Shown here piece by piece: positions 28,086 to 37,568 of a stretch of DNA of 64,000 nt. Under the pieces are notes generated by a model. It did no database searches and was not told the origin of the DNA. It worked only from the letters and a program-made list of their open reading frames with translations. Position 1 is the first letter of the stretch. The number at the start of each line of letters is the position of its first letter. Position numbers and translations under genes: made by a program. Origin of the DNA: Methylobacterium longum (GTDB lineage Bacteria > Pseudomonadota > Alphaproteobacteria > Rhizobiales > Beijerinckiaceae). The stretch spans positions 37,374 through 101,373 of the forward strand of contig NZ_BPQS01000022.1 of the NCBI RefSeq assembly GCF_022179385.1, read 5' to 3'.

Positions 28086-31000
28086 GCGCCACCGGCTTCA
28101 ACCTCTCGGCCCTGGCGGTGCGCGAGCGCGCCGTCACGCTGTTCCTCCTGCTGGCGGTCACCGCCGCCGGCTTCTTCGCCTTCGAGAAGCTCGGGCGCGC
28201 GGAGGATCCGACCTTCACCGTCAAGACGATGGCGGTCACGGCCGCGTGGCCCGGCGCGACCACCGCCGAGATGCAGCGGCAGGTCGCCGACCCGCTGGAG
28301 AAGCGCCTGCAGGAACTCGTCTTCTACGACCGGGTCGAGACCACGGTCCGCCCCGGCCTGACGCTGATGAAGGTGTTCTTCAAGGACAGCATGCCGCCGG
28401 CGAAGCTCCAGTCGGAATTCTATCAGGCGCGCAAGAAGCTGTCCGATCAGGCCTCCGGCCTGCCGCGCGGCGTGATGGGACCGCTGTTCAACGACGAGTT
28501 CTCGGACGTCTACTTCGCGCTGTACGCGCTCCAGGCGCAGGGGCTGCCGCACCGGCACCTCGTGCTGCGCGCCGAGGACCTGCGCCAGCGGCTCCTGCGC
28601 GTGGCCGGCGTCGAGAAGATCAACATCCTCGGCGAGCAGGCTCAGAAGATCTTCGTCGAGGTCTCCTACCAGCGGTTGGCGACCCTCGGCATCACCGGCC
28701 AGCAGCTCCTGGCCGCTCTGGCCAACCAGAACGACGTGACGCCGGCCGGCTTCGTCGAGGCCGACGGCCCGCGCGTGTACCTGCGCCTCGACGGCGCCAT
28801 CGACGGGCTCGACGCGATCCGCAACCTTCCGGTGGCGGCGGGCGATCGCAGCCTCAAGCTCGGTGACATCGCCGAGGTGAAGCGCGGCTATGAGGACCCT
28901 AAGACCTTCGCGATCCGCAACGACGGTGAGCCGGCCCTGATGCTGGGCCTCGTCATGAAGCCGGGCTTCAACGGCCTCAGCCTGGGCGAGGCGCTCAATG
29001 CCGAGGAAGTCGCGATCCATCACGAGCTTCCGACCGGGGTGACCTTCACCAAGATCACCGACCAAGCGAAGGTCATCGACGACGCCATCCACGAGTTCAT
29101 GGTGAAGTTCTTCACCGCGCTCTCGGTGGTGATCTTCGTCAGCCTCGTGGCGCTCGGCTTCCGGGTCGGCATCGTGGTGGCGCTCGCCGTCCCGCTGACC
29201 CTGTCGGCCGTCTTCGTCGTGATGATGGTCACCGGGCGCGACTTCGACCGCATCACGCTCGGCGCCCTGATCATCTCGCTCGGCCTCCTCGTGGACGACG
29301 CCATCATCGCCATCGAGATGATGGTGGTGCGCATGGAGGAGGGCTACGACCGGATCGAGGCCGCGACCTACGCATGGCGCTCGACCGCCGCGCCGATGCT
29401 GACCGGCACCCTCGTCACCATCGCGGGCTTCCTGCCGGTCGGCTTCGCCGCCTCCACGGCGGGCGAGTATGCCGGCAACATCTTCTGGGTGGTGGCGTTC
29501 TCGCTGATCGTCTCGTGGATCGTGGCCGTGACCTTCACGCCCTATCTCGGCGTCAAGCTCCTGCCCGACATCAAGAAGGTCGAGGGCGGCCACGAGGCGA
29601 TCTACGCCACGCGAAACTACGAGCGCCTGCGCCGCGTGGTGCGGAGGTCGGTCGACCACAAGTGGACGGCCGCCGGCATCACCGTGGCGCTGTTCGCGGT
29701 CGCGGTGGTCGGTATGGGCAAGGTCGAGAAGCAGTTCTTCCCCAATTCGGAGCGATCCGAGCTCATCGTCGAGGTGACGCTGCCAGCCGGTTCTGCGTTC
29801 GCCACCACCGAGGCCAGCGTCAGGACGGTCGAGGCGGCCGTGCGCGCGCTGCCGGAGGCGCGCGAGATCACGAGCTACATCGGGCAGGGCATGCCGCGCT
29901 TCGTGCTCTCCTTCGACCCCGAACTGCCCGATCCCGCCTTCGCGCAGATCGTCGTCCAGACGGCGGACGCCCAGGCCCGCGACGTCCTGCGCGGCAAGGT
30001 GCGCGAGCTCGTCGACGAGGGCCGCTTCCCCGAGGCCCGCGTGCGGGTGTTGCAGATCGTGTTCGGGCCGCCGGTGCGCTTCCCCGTGGCCTTCCGCGTG
30101 GTCGGACCCGACCTCGACGTCATCCGCCGCATCGCCGCCGAGGTTCGGGACGTCATGATGGCCAACCCCAACATGCGTCTCGTCCACCTCGACTGGGGCG
30201 CCAAGACGCCGAGCCTGCACCTCGCCCTCGATCAGGAGCGGTTGCGCCTGATCGGCCTGACCCCGAAGGAGGCCGGCCAGCAATTGCAGACCTACCTCAA
30301 CGGGACGCCCGCGACCCAGGTCCGCGAGAACCTGCGCTCGGTGGATGTGCTCCTGCGCAGCCCCGGCCCCGAGCGCCGCTCGCTCGGCGACATCGGCGAT
30401 CTGACGCTCGCCACCAGGGACGGGCGGCAGGTGCCGCTCTCCCAGGTCGCGCATCTGGACAGCCGCAACGAGGATGCGGTGCTCAAGCGCTACAACCGCG
30501 AGAGCTACATCCGCGTGCAGGGCGACGTTCTCGACGGCAAGCAGCCGCCGGACATCCACGCGCAGATCTTCCCGCTCCTCGACGCGATCAAGGCGAAGCT
30601 GCCGCCGGGCTACCGCATCGACACGGCCGGCTCGGTCGAGGAGAGCGAGAAGGCGATGAACGCGCTGGTGACGGTCTTCCCGCTGATGCTGATCGTTACG
30701 CTGACGGTCATCATGCTGCAGGTGCGCTCGTTCACGACGATGTTCATGGTGTTCGCCACCGCGCCGCTCGGCCTCGTCGGCGCCGTCCCGACGCTGCTGC
30801 TCTTCCACCAGCCCTTCGGCTTCAACGCGATCCTCGGCCTGATCGCGCTGTCCGGCATCCTGATGCGCAACACCCTGATCCTCGTGGATCAGATCCACCA
30901 CGACCGCGCGGCGGGGCTGTCGGATTACGAGGCCATCGTCGAGTCGACGGTACGCCGGGCCCGCCCGGTGATCCTGACGGCGGCGGCCGCGATGCTCGCC

Positions 31001-31189
31001 TTCATCCCGCTGACCCACTCGGTGTTCTGGGGCGCCTTGGCCTACGTGCTGATCGGCGGCGTCGGGGTCGGCACCGTGCTGACGCTGCTGTTCCTGCCGG
31101 CCCTCTACGCCCTGTGGTTCCGGGTGGCGCGGGAGCCGCGTGGCGCGGCAGCCGCCCCCGCGGCCGCGCCCGCGCCGGCCGGTCCTTGA
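28082..31189 (+). CDS. RND-family multidrug/solute efflux pump
   Basis: A 1035-aa inner-membrane pump driven by the proton gradient. It has one N-terminal membrane helix, two large periplasmic loops and two blocks of membrane helices. The proton-relay acidic pair is in TM4 (SLGLLVDDAIIAIEMMVV). The start region (LAVRERAVTLFLLLAVTAAG), a porter-domain WPGATTAEMQRQVADPLEKR stretch and the second-half motif GLIALSGILMRNTLILVDQI are typical. The sequence ends with an Ala/Pro-rich cytoplasmic tail. It is coupled to the adaptor gene by a four-base overlap. The TetR-type gene downstream on the same strand is the probable regulator. Substrates cannot be inferred. Confidence 0.95.
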   Translation: MSATGFNLSALAVRERAVTLFLLLAVTAAGFFAFEKLGRAEDPTFTVKTMAVTAAWPGATTAEMQRQVADPLEKRLQELVFYDRVETTVRPGLTLMKVFFKDSMPPAKLQSEFYQARKKLSDQASGLPRGVMGPLFNDEFSDVYFALYALQAQGLPHRHLVLRAEDLRQRLLRVAGVEKINILGEQAQKIFVEVSYQRLATLGITGQQLLAALANQNDVTPAGFVEADGPRVYLRLDGAIDGLDAIRNLPVAAGDRSLKLGDIAEVKRGYEDPKTFAIRNDGEPALMLGLVMKPGFNGLSLGEALNAEEVAIHHELPTGVTFTKITDQAKVIDDAIHEFMVKFFTALSVVIFVSLVALGFRVGIVVALAVPLTLSAVFVVMMVTGRDFDRITLGALIISLGLLVDDAIIAIEMMVVRMEEGYDRIEAATYAWRSTAAPMLTGTLVTIAGFLPVGFAASTAGEYAGNIFWVVAFSLIVSWIVAVTFTPYLGVKLLPDIKKVEGGHEAIYATRNYERLRRVVRRSVDHKWTAAGITVALFAVAVVGMGKVEKQFFPNSERSELIVEVTLPAGSAFATTEASVRTVEAAVRALPEAREITSYIGQGMPRFVLSFDPELPDPAFAQIVVQTADAQARDVLRGKVRELVDEGRFPEARVRVLQIVFGPPVRFPVAFRVVGPDLDVIRRIAAEVRDVMMANPNMRLVHLDWGAKTPSLHLALDQERLRLIGLTPKEAGQQLQTYLNGTPATQVRENLRSVDVLLRSPGPERRSLGDIGDLTLATRDGRQVPLSQVAHLDSRNEDAVLKRYNRESYIRVQGDVLDGKQPPDIHAQIFPLLDAIKAKLPPGYRIDTAGSVEESEKAMNALVTVFPLMLIVTLTVIMLQVRSFTTMFMVFATAPLGLVGAVPTLLLFHQPFGFNAILGLIALSGILMRNTLILVDQIHHDRAAGLSDYEAIVESTVRRARPVILTAAAAMLAFIPLTHSVFWGALAYVLIGGVGVGTVLTLLFLPALYALWFRVAREPRGAAAAPAAAPAPAGP

Positions 31190-31434
31190 ACCGGGATCAG
31201 CCCGCACGACGCTCGTCCTCCGGGGCGTCCCGAGATCGTGCGTTCAGATCCTGAAGGTGCGGTGCGTCGACCGGCCTGCGCTTCGCCCCCTCGCGCAGTC
31301 CGGTCGATCGCTCGCGAACGGATCGTCGGTCGTCTTGCGCCATCCGCCGCGTCGCGGACGCGGATCGATCGCCGTCCCTTCAATAAATGACTCATCGCAT
31401 CTATGTGGGTGGTGGAACGGCGCGAGGTCGCAGG

Positions 31435-31977
31435 ATGCCAAGGGTCTCACAGGAACAAGCCAAGCTGAACCGCCAGCGGGTCGTCGAGGCCGCCTCGGCC
31501 CTGTTCCGGGAGCGCGGCCTCCACGGCATCGGCGTCGTGGACATCATGGCTGCCGCCGGCCTCACCCATGGCGGCTTCTACGGCCAGTTCGCCAACAAGG
31601 ATGCCCTCGCCGCGGAAGCCTTCGATGCGGCGATCAGCGCCGAGTATTACGCGAACCTGGATGCCTTCATCGAGAACTACCTGTCCCTCGGGCACGTACG
31701 GACGCCGGGGCGGGGCTGCCCCGTCGCCGCCCTGGTGAACGATGTCGGGCGGGAGCCTCCGGGAAGCGCCGTGCGGGCGCGCTTCACCCAAGGGGTCAAG
31801 GGTCTCGCCGGCCTCATCGCCGACCGGTTGCCCAAGGCTTCGAAGGAGCGTCGCAGGCAGCGGGCCCTGATCGCCCTGTCGACCATGGTCGGAGCGGTGG
31901 TGCTGGCGCGGGGCGTCGACGACGAGGCGCTGGCCGACGAGCTGCTTCAGGCGGCGCGCTCGCACATTGCGGGCTGA
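31435..31977 (+). CDS. TetR-family transcriptional regulator
   Basis: A 180-aa DNA-binding repressor. The N-terminal HTH is typical (RQRVVEAASALFRERGLHGI, VVDIMAAAGLTHGGFYGQFA, NKDAL). The C-terminal ligand-binding domain carries the GRGCPVAALVNDVGR stretch seen in a common TetR subgroup of efflux and redox regulators. The ATG at 31435 is supported by the start of the HTH; an upstream ATG at 31387 would add 16 poorly conserved residues. It follows the RND operon by 245 bases, with an AT-rich stretch between (31378-31405) that may hold its own promoter. It probably represses the pump. Confidence 0.9.
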   Translation: MPRVSQEQAKLNRQRVVEAASALFRERGLHGIGVVDIMAAAGLTHGGFYGQFANKDALAAEAFDAAISAEYYANLDAFIENYLSLGHVRTPGRGCPVAALVNDVGREPPGSAVRARFTQGVKGLAGLIADRLPKASKERRRQRALIALSTMVGAVVLARGVDDEALADELLQAARSHIAG

Positions 31978-32093
31978 GACGGTCCGAAACTGCGCTTTCC
32001 GGTGCCGGTCTCTCGGTCTCGGCACGAACGGCATCGAGGCCCGTCCGGCGTTCTAAAAGATGTATCTCGTAATTTATAAGCCTGCGGGCCTCC

Positions 32094-32429
32094 ATGGGCG
32101 CAGAGCTGTTCCGTGTCGACGTCAAGGATGGGGCAGCCGGTCGGGTCACCAAGCTTGGAACCACCGGCCCGCTGGAGTTCCCGGACGCATTGCGAGCCTT
32201 CGAGGGCGGATTTCGGACGGTGGAGGGCCGTGGAGCCCTGAGCCGCGTCACGGTCAGCGGTGACGTTGCCAAGATCGAGCCCCTCCGACATGTCGCCGGT
32301 CCCACGGGCGACACGGTCCTCGGTGACAAAATCCGGGTCGCGGAGGATCCGTTGGGGCTCATGTCCAGACCGGCCGATGGCGGACGAGACGCTCCGAGCT
32401 TTCATCTGCGGTCGCCGGACGCCGAATAG
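32094..32429 (+). pseudogene. SMP-30/gluconolactonase-like protein, C-terminal fragment
   Basis: The 111 residues match in style the last third of a beta-propeller SMP-30-like enzyme: ELFRVDVKDGAAG, TGPLEFPDALRAF, GALSRVTVSGDVAKIEPLRH and AGPTGDTVLGDKIRVAE. A family member should be about 280-330 aa, and no N-terminal part exists upstream, where the DNA turns AT-rich (around 32055-32085). There is an ATG at 32094 but no ribosome site. I take it as the leftover of a deletion or insertion event. It is on the same strand as its neighbours. Confidence 0.55.
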
Positions 32430-32538
32430 CGCGTCGCCCGGCTCCCCCCGACCCATCAAGAGTTGCGGCACGGCAGCCATGGTTCAGGAAGGCCCCCACG
32501 CGGGGCACGACCCGTCCCGAGCTTTGGATCACGCGTCT

Positions 32539-32568
32539 TTTAGATTGTCATACACATCTATTTAGATT
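32539..32568. promoter_or_regulatory. Direct repeat TTTAGATT in the thioesterase promoter region
   Basis: TTTAGATT occurs at 32539-32546 and again at 32561-32568, 22 bases apart (two helical turns), in an AT-rich island about 100 bases before the thioesterase start. Such spacing suits a regulator binding on one face, but it may be chance. Confidence 0.3.
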
Positions 32569-32662
32569 ATTGCCGACATCAATCGACGACCATCCGGGTC
32601 GACGTTTGCGATCGATCCCGGATGAGTGCCCGCAGCGATTGGCAATCCCCCGGAGGTCCTCG

Positions 32663-33211
32663 ATGGCTGACGACGGTGTTTCGGGCACGCACGCGCCGTC
32701 ACGACGGAGGGTCGTCGCGTGGGCCGATCCCCGGTCCATCGCCGTGCCGGGTCAAAGCCTCGCGGGACTCGACTTCCTGCGCTCGCTCATAGCTGGAGAA
32801 ATCCCGTCTCCGCCCGTGATCCAGCTGCTCGGGATCGAGTTCCTGTCGGTCGAGCCGGGTACGGCGACGATGCGCATGCCGGCCGCGGAGCACCTCTTCA
32901 ACCCGCTGGGCTGCGTCCATGGCGGGTCCCTTGCCACGCTCCTCGACAGCGTCATGGGCTGTGCCGTGCACGCCACCTTGCCGGTGGGACGCGCGTACAC
33001 GACGCTCGAGTTCCAATTGAATTTCCTGCGGGCGGCCACCGAAAGGTCCGGCCTTCTGACGGCTGTCGGGCAAGTCGTTCACGCCGGTCGGCAGCAAGCC
33101 GTGGCCGAAGGCCGGATCACCGACGAGTCCGGACGCCTCGTCGCGACCGCGAGCACGACCTGCCTCCTGTTCGATCGGCCCGGGGCCCGGACGCCGCCTA
33201 CCGTCGACTGA
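32663..33211 (+). CDS. PaaI-type hotdog-fold thioesterase
   Basis: The product likely hydrolyses an acyl- or aryl-CoA thioester. It is 182 aa long. The hotdog domain starts near residue 45 (LLGIEFLSVEPGTATMRMPA) and has the PaaI/YbgC-like signature NPLGCVHGGSLATLLDSVMG, where His, Gly and the helix Asp are the active-site elements. The strands YTTLEFQLNFLRA and EGRITDESGRLVATASTTC close the fold. A perfect GGAGGT ribosome site precedes the ATG at 32663. The first 35 residues are Arg-rich and variable. It is upstream of, and probably not co-transcribed with, the MATE gene (190-base gap). Confidence 0.9.
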   Translation: MADDGVSGTHAPSRRRVVAWADPRSIAVPGQSLAGLDFLRSLIAGEIPSPPVIQLLGIEFLSVEPGTATMRMPAAEHLFNPLGCVHGGSLATLLDSVMGCAVHATLPVGRAYTTLEFQLNFLRAATERSGLLTAVGQVVHAGRQQAVAEGRITDESGRLVATASTTCLLFDRPGARTPPTVD

Positions 33212-33399
33212 TGGCGCAGGTCCTTACCGCCCAAGCGCCGCTGATTTGGCCGGGCGCTTCAGTCCGGCCGCGTCGTCCGGCCTCAGTCTCCGCGTCCTGC
33301 GTCATGGACGAGACGCGCCTGAGGCGCGGAGGGGGGGCGGCGGCCTTCAACCGCTGCCGTGGCGTCGTCCCCATTCCATGAAGCCGTGAGGCCCCCATC

Positions 33400-34845
33400 G
33401 TGGACATCCGAACGCGTCGCGTGCTCGAGGCGCCCCTCCTGCCGACCCTGGCCCGAATGGCCGTGCCGAACGTCGTGGTGATGGTCGTCCAGACTTCCAT
33501 CGGTCTGATCGAGACCTACTTCGTCGCCGGGCTCGGGACCGACGCCTTGGCCGGCATGGCCCTCGTCTTCCCGGTGGTGATGCTCGTCCAGATGCTCTCG
33601 GCCGGCGGCATGGGCGGCGGCATCCAGTCGGCGGTCTCGCGCAACCTGGGCGCCGGACGGCTCGCGGAGGCCGGCCTTATCGCTTGGCACGCCGCCGCCA
33701 TCGGCCTCGGACTTGGCGTTGTGACCAGTCTTCTCGCGTTGCCCCTGGGACCGGGCCTCTACGCGCTGATGGGTGGAACCGGTGGCTCGCTCGAGGCCGC
33801 GACCGCCTACGCGAAGGTCGTCTTCGGGGGGGCAATCCTGATCTGGCTGTTCAACGCACTCTCGGCGGTGATCCGCGGTACCGGCAACATGGCGCTCCCG
33901 GCCGGCGTCACCTGCGTCGGGGCGCTCGTGCTGATCCCGCTCTCGCCCGCGCTGATCTTCGGCTGGGGGCCGTTCCCGAAGCTCGGGGTGGTGGGCGGAG
34001 GCGTCGCCTTCGCGGGCTACTACGCCGCCGGCTCCGCCGTCTTCGCCGCCTATATCTGGTCCGGTCGCGGCGTGCTGCACCCGAGCCGGGGTCTGCCTCG
34101 GCTGGCCTGGACGCCGTCCCGCGAGATCCTCCGCATCGGTCTGCTGTCGGGCATCGCCAGCATGACCTCGAACGTCACGGTCATCGCGGCGACCGGCTTC
34201 GTCGGGACGGCGGGGCCGGCGGCCCTCGCGGGATACGGCACCGGCACGCGGCTGGAATATCTCCTGGTCCCCCTCGTGTTCGGTCTCGGCTCGCCGATCG
34301 CCGCCCTCGTCGGCACCGCCCTCGGCGCCGGGGATCACGCGCGCGCCCGACAGGCCGCCCTGACCGGGGCCATCGCCGCCGGCGTCCTGACGGAGGCCAT
34401 CGGCCTCGCGGCCGCCCTGTACCCGGCCGCGTGGCTCGGCCTGTTCGGGGGCGATCCGGCGATGCGCGCCACGGGCGCCTCCTACCTCCGCATCGTCGGG
34501 CCGTTCTACGGGTTTTTCGGGGCTGGCCTCGCTCTCTACTTCGCCGCCCAAGGTGCCGGTCGCGTCGGCTGGCCGCTCACCGCGAGCCTTCTCCGGATGG
34601 GCGTGGCGCTGGGAGGAGCCTGGGTCGCGGCATCGCTCGGTCTCGGTCTGCCGGGGATGTTCGCTGCTCTGGCGGCCGGGTTCGTCACCATGGGCCTCGT
34701 CAACGCGACGGCCTTCGCGGCGGGCAGGATGATCCTGATCAAGGCTGCCCCCGGGATGCTAGTTGCGTCCCGGACCCTCGCGTCGGGAGCGGGCCTCGAA
34801 CGCCCGGTCGGGTCGTCCGGACCGGAGCCGGTGCGCACGACCTGA
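33400..34845 (+). CDS. MATE-family efflux transporter
   Basis: A 481-aa inner-membrane antiporter with about 12 hydrophobic segments in two related halves. The first half has MAVPNVVVMVVQTSIGLIET and MGGGIQSAVSRNLGAG, and the second half GFVGTAGPAALAGYGTGTRL and FGLGSPIAALVGTALGAGDH, both copies of the MATE pattern. Substrates are usually cationic drugs or metabolites, exchanged for Na+ or H+. GTG 33400 is the start, with GAGG about nine bases upstream. Single gene as far as can be seen. Confidence 0.92.
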   Translation: MDIRTRRVLEAPLLPTLARMAVPNVVVMVVQTSIGLIETYFVAGLGTDALAGMALVFPVVMLVQMLSAGGMGGGIQSAVSRNLGAGRLAEAGLIAWHAAAIGLGLGVVTSLLALPLGPGLYALMGGTGGSLEAATAYAKVVFGGAILIWLFNALSAVIRGTGNMALPAGVTCVGALVLIPLSPALIFGWGPFPKLGVVGGGVAFAGYYAAGSAVFAAYIWSGRGVLHPSRGLPRLAWTPSREILRIGLLSGIASMTSNVTVIAATGFVGTAGPAALAGYGTGTRLEYLLVPLVFGLGSPIAALVGTALGAGDHARARQAALTGAIAAGVLTEAIGLAAALYPAAWLGLFGGDPAMRATGASYLRIVGPFYGFFGAGLALYFAAQGAGRVGWPLTASLLRMGVALGGAWVAASLGLGLPGMFAALAAGFVTMGLVNATAFAAGRMILIKAAPGMLVASRTLASGAGLERPVGSSGPEPVRTT

Positions 34846-35122
34846 CGCGTGGCGTCGTGACGACGCGATGCCGACAGGAAGCCGAAGGCCCTATCCCGGG
34901 AACCGGGTCAACCCGGCAACGGGCGGCATGATACGCCGTCGCCTTCGCGTTCGAAGCTCAGACGTCTCCACCGAGGTGCCACCGAGGGGCATCCTGTCCA
35001 GCCCGGTGCGCCAACGCACCGAGCCACCAGACCAACGCCGTTTCCGCTTGTCAGGTTAAATTACATATATAATCTATTTTGGCGGGTCGACCTTCTGAAC
35101 CGCCGCCGCGGAGAAGAACATC

Positions 35123-35944
35123 GTGAACCAGACATCCAGCAAAACCGCCATCGTGACCGGAGCGTCCTCTGGCATCGGACTCGAAACCGCCAGGGCCCTC
35201 CGGGCCGCCGGCTACCGCGTGTTCGGGACGAGCCGGAAGCCCGTCCCCGCCGCGGACGCCGCTATCCGGATGCTCGCCTGCGACGTCACCGACGACGCGT
35301 CCGTCGCCGCCATGATCGAGACCGTCTTCGGTGAGACGGGCCGCATCGACCTGCTGGTCAACAACGCCGGCTTCGGCATCAGCGGTGCCGCCGAGGAATC
35401 CTCCATCGCGCAGGCTCAGGCCATGTTCGACGTCAACGTGTTCGGCATCATCCGGACGATCCGCGCCGTCCTGCCGATCATGCGAGCCCAGGAGAATGGC
35501 CGCATCGTCAACATCAGTTCGGTGATGGGCCTGATCCCGGCGCCGTACATGGCCCTGTACGGCGCCAGCAAACATGCGGTCGAAGGCTACTCCGAATCGC
35601 TGGACCACGAGGTCCGCGGTCAGGGCATCCGGGTCGTGCTCGTCGAACCGGCCTTCACGCGCACGGCTTTCGACCGGAACTTGGTCCGGTCCGACACGCA
35701 GCTCGACGTGTACGACCTCGAACGCGCCGGGAGGGACCACTTCATCAGCGCGGCCATGAAGACCGCGGATGCGCCCGAAGTCGTGGCGACCGTCGTCCTG
35801 ACTGCGGCGACGGCGGCGGCGCCGAAGCGCCGCTACACCGCCGGATCCAAGGCGCGGCAGATCAGCCTGCTGCGCAGGTTCGTGCCGGCGGGTGCCTTCG
35901 ACAAGAGCTTCCGCAAGGAGATGCATCTGCCCGCGGTGCCGTGA
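35123..35944 (+). CDS. Short-chain dehydrogenase/reductase (SDR)
   Basis: An NAD(P)-dependent oxidoreductase of 273 aa with the classical SDR layout: cofactor motif TGASSGIG near the N-terminus, NNAGFG strand, catalytic Ser in INISSVMG, and the YGASK catalytic Tyr-Lys pair. Substrate specificity is set by the C-terminal part and is unknown. Arg/Lys after the first strand (FGTSRKPVP) suggests NADP. Start is GTG 35123, with GGAGAAG about seven bases upstream. An AT-rich stretch at 35057-35081 (AAATTACATATATAATC) is a likely promoter. Confidence 0.92.
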   Translation: MNQTSSKTAIVTGASSGIGLETARALRAAGYRVFGTSRKPVPAADAAIRMLACDVTDDASVAAMIETVFGETGRIDLLVNNAGFGISGAAEESSIAQAQAMFDVNVFGIIRTIRAVLPIMRAQENGRIVNISSVMGLIPAPYMALYGASKHAVEGYSESLDHEVRGQGIRVVLVEPAFTRTAFDRNLVRSDTQLDVYDLERAGRDHFISAAMKTADAPEVVATVVLTAATAAAPKRRYTAGSKARQISLLRRFVPAGAFDKSFRKEMHLPAVP

Positions 35945-36124
35945 CGTCGAGCGGCGCGGGGGCCCCACCGGCGCGACCGGTATCCGGCCTGCGGGTGTAG
36001 CCCGCGCGTATCCGGCGGATCCCGGATGCACGTAGGGAGCGGGTGGGCCGGTCCGAAGGCGACTGAACCGTCCGCGCCGTCACGCGCGCCTCCTGACGGC
36101 GCCGGACACTCGCTCACCCCCACC

Positions 36125-37309
36125 TCACCCCATCGTCACCGCGTCGAGGGGGGCCACGAACGTCAGCACCGCTCCGGTCGGCGGATAGGTGAGATGTGCG
36201 GTGCCCCCGAAGCCATGCGCGAGGCTGCGGGCGATCAGGCGGGTGCCGAAGCCTGTGCGGGTCGGCGGGGTCACCGGCGGTCCGCCGGTCTCCACCCACC
36301 GGAACCCCAGCACCAGGCCGCCATCCGCCTCCGAGACGTCCCAGCTGATGCCGACCTGTCCGGCGGCGACCGAGAGCGCGCCGTACTTGGCGGCGTTCGT
36401 GCCGAGTTCGTGCAGCATGAGCGCCAGCGTCATGCCGTGGCGCGGTCCGAGGGTCAGTTCGGGGCCCGCGACCTGGAACCGGTCCGCCACGCCGTCCCCG
36501 TGCAGGGCGACCGCACCCGCCACCAGGGCCGGCAGGGACGCCCGGGCGAAGGAACCCTGGAGAAGCACGTCGTGGGCTTGGGCCAGGGCGAGCAGCCGGG
36601 CGGCCAGGGCATCGCCGGCGGCTTCCAGCGACGGCGCCGTGCGCATGGTCTGGGCCGCCACGGCCTGGACCAGGGCCAGAGTGTTCTTCATCCGGTGGGC
36701 CAGTTCCTGCATGAGCAGGGTCTGCCGCGCCTCGGTCAGCTTCAACTCGGTGATGTCGCGCGATACGGCGAGGATGCGTTCGGAGCAGCCGGGGGGCGCG
36801 CCGATCGGCGTCACGGCCACGTCCCACCACCGCACCGTGCCGCCGGTCTCAAGCTGGGCCTGGAACCGGCTCGTCCCGCCCGTCCGCGCCCGGTCCAGGG
36901 CCTCGACGACCACGGCGCGGTCCTCCGCGCGGGTCCAGACGTCGATCCACGGGCGGCCGATCACCTCCGCCTCGTCAGGCGCCCCGAACAGGGCCGGGCC
37001 GCCGGCGCTGGCCGTGATCAGGCGGCCACCGCGGTCGAGCAACTCCAGGTAGTCACTGGCGGTGCCGCGGCCGGGCTGCGCGCCGTCGCGCCGCCGGACG
37101 GGATCCTCGGCCCGCTCGGCGAGACGGCCGGCCTCGACGCGGCTCGCGGCCTCGACGATGCGGCCGAGCCGCCGGCTGCGCTGACGCTCCCGGTCCGCCT
37201 GCGCGGTGGCCTGCGCGAGCAGCGCGCGCAGGCGCCTGTTCTCCGATTCCAGGATGTCGAGGCGCAGGTCCGCCCCGTCCATCCCCGGCAACACGAGGCC
37301 CGCATCCAT
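36125..37309 (-). CDS. HWE-family PAS sensor histidine kinase
   Basis: A soluble kinase of 394 aa. The N-terminus is a coiled coil (DLRLDILESENRRLRALLAQ), then a PAS domain (about 80-190) ending with a PAC motif (ILAVSRDITELKLTEARQ). The kinase core has the H-box QELAHRMKNTLALVQAVAAQ, the N-box LMLHELGTNAAKYG and the FRWVETGG motif, as expected for HWE kinases. A GAGGGGGCGG run upstream of ATG 37309 serves as ribosome site. No response regulator is adjacent. It resembles the kinase at 7799-9610 in the core but has a single PAS, so it probably senses another signal or feeds the same pathway. Confidence 0.92.
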   Translation of the reverse strand: MDAGLVLPGMDGADLRLDILESENRRLRALLAQATAQADRERQRSRRLGRIVEAASRVEAGRLAERAEDPVRRRDGAQPGRGTASDYLELLDRGGRLITASAGGPALFGAPDEAEVIGRPWIDVWTRAEDRAVVVEALDRARTGGTSRFQAQLETGGTVRWWDVAVTPIGAPPGCSERILAVSRDITELKLTEARQTLLMQELAHRMKNTLALVQAVAAQTMRTAPSLEAAGDALAARLLALAQAHDVLLQGSFARASLPALVAGAVALHGDGVADRFQVAGPELTLGPRHGMTLALMLHELGTNAAKYGALSVAAGQVGISWDVSEADGGLVLGFRWVETGGPPVTPPTRTGFGTRLIARSLAHGFGGTAHLTYPPTGAVLTFVAPLDAVTMG

Positions 37310-37568
37310 CGCCCGCCCCCTCGTCTGCCGGCGGTGCGCCCATGCGCGGCGCCCGGCTGGAGGTCCACCGATCGCGCGGGACGGCGACGGCATGTCGGAA
37401 GCCGGGCGTCACCGGCGGCTTGAACCGCTTCTGGTGGCACGCCCCGCCCGCGACCGGGCGACTCGTTGGATGTCTCACGCTAGCACGGCGGAGGGGATCG
37501 TCAATCGATCTCCGTATTTGCCGGCCCGCGAGACGGTCCAAGCTCTGTCGAGTTCGTGACCGAACCGG

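Noticed and set aside
28037..31207. Very long open frame antisense to the RND pump
   Set aside because: Its residues are dominated by His, Arg, Asp and Gly, as produced by reading GC-rich coding DNA on the opposite strand. The pump on the plus strand has all family motifs.
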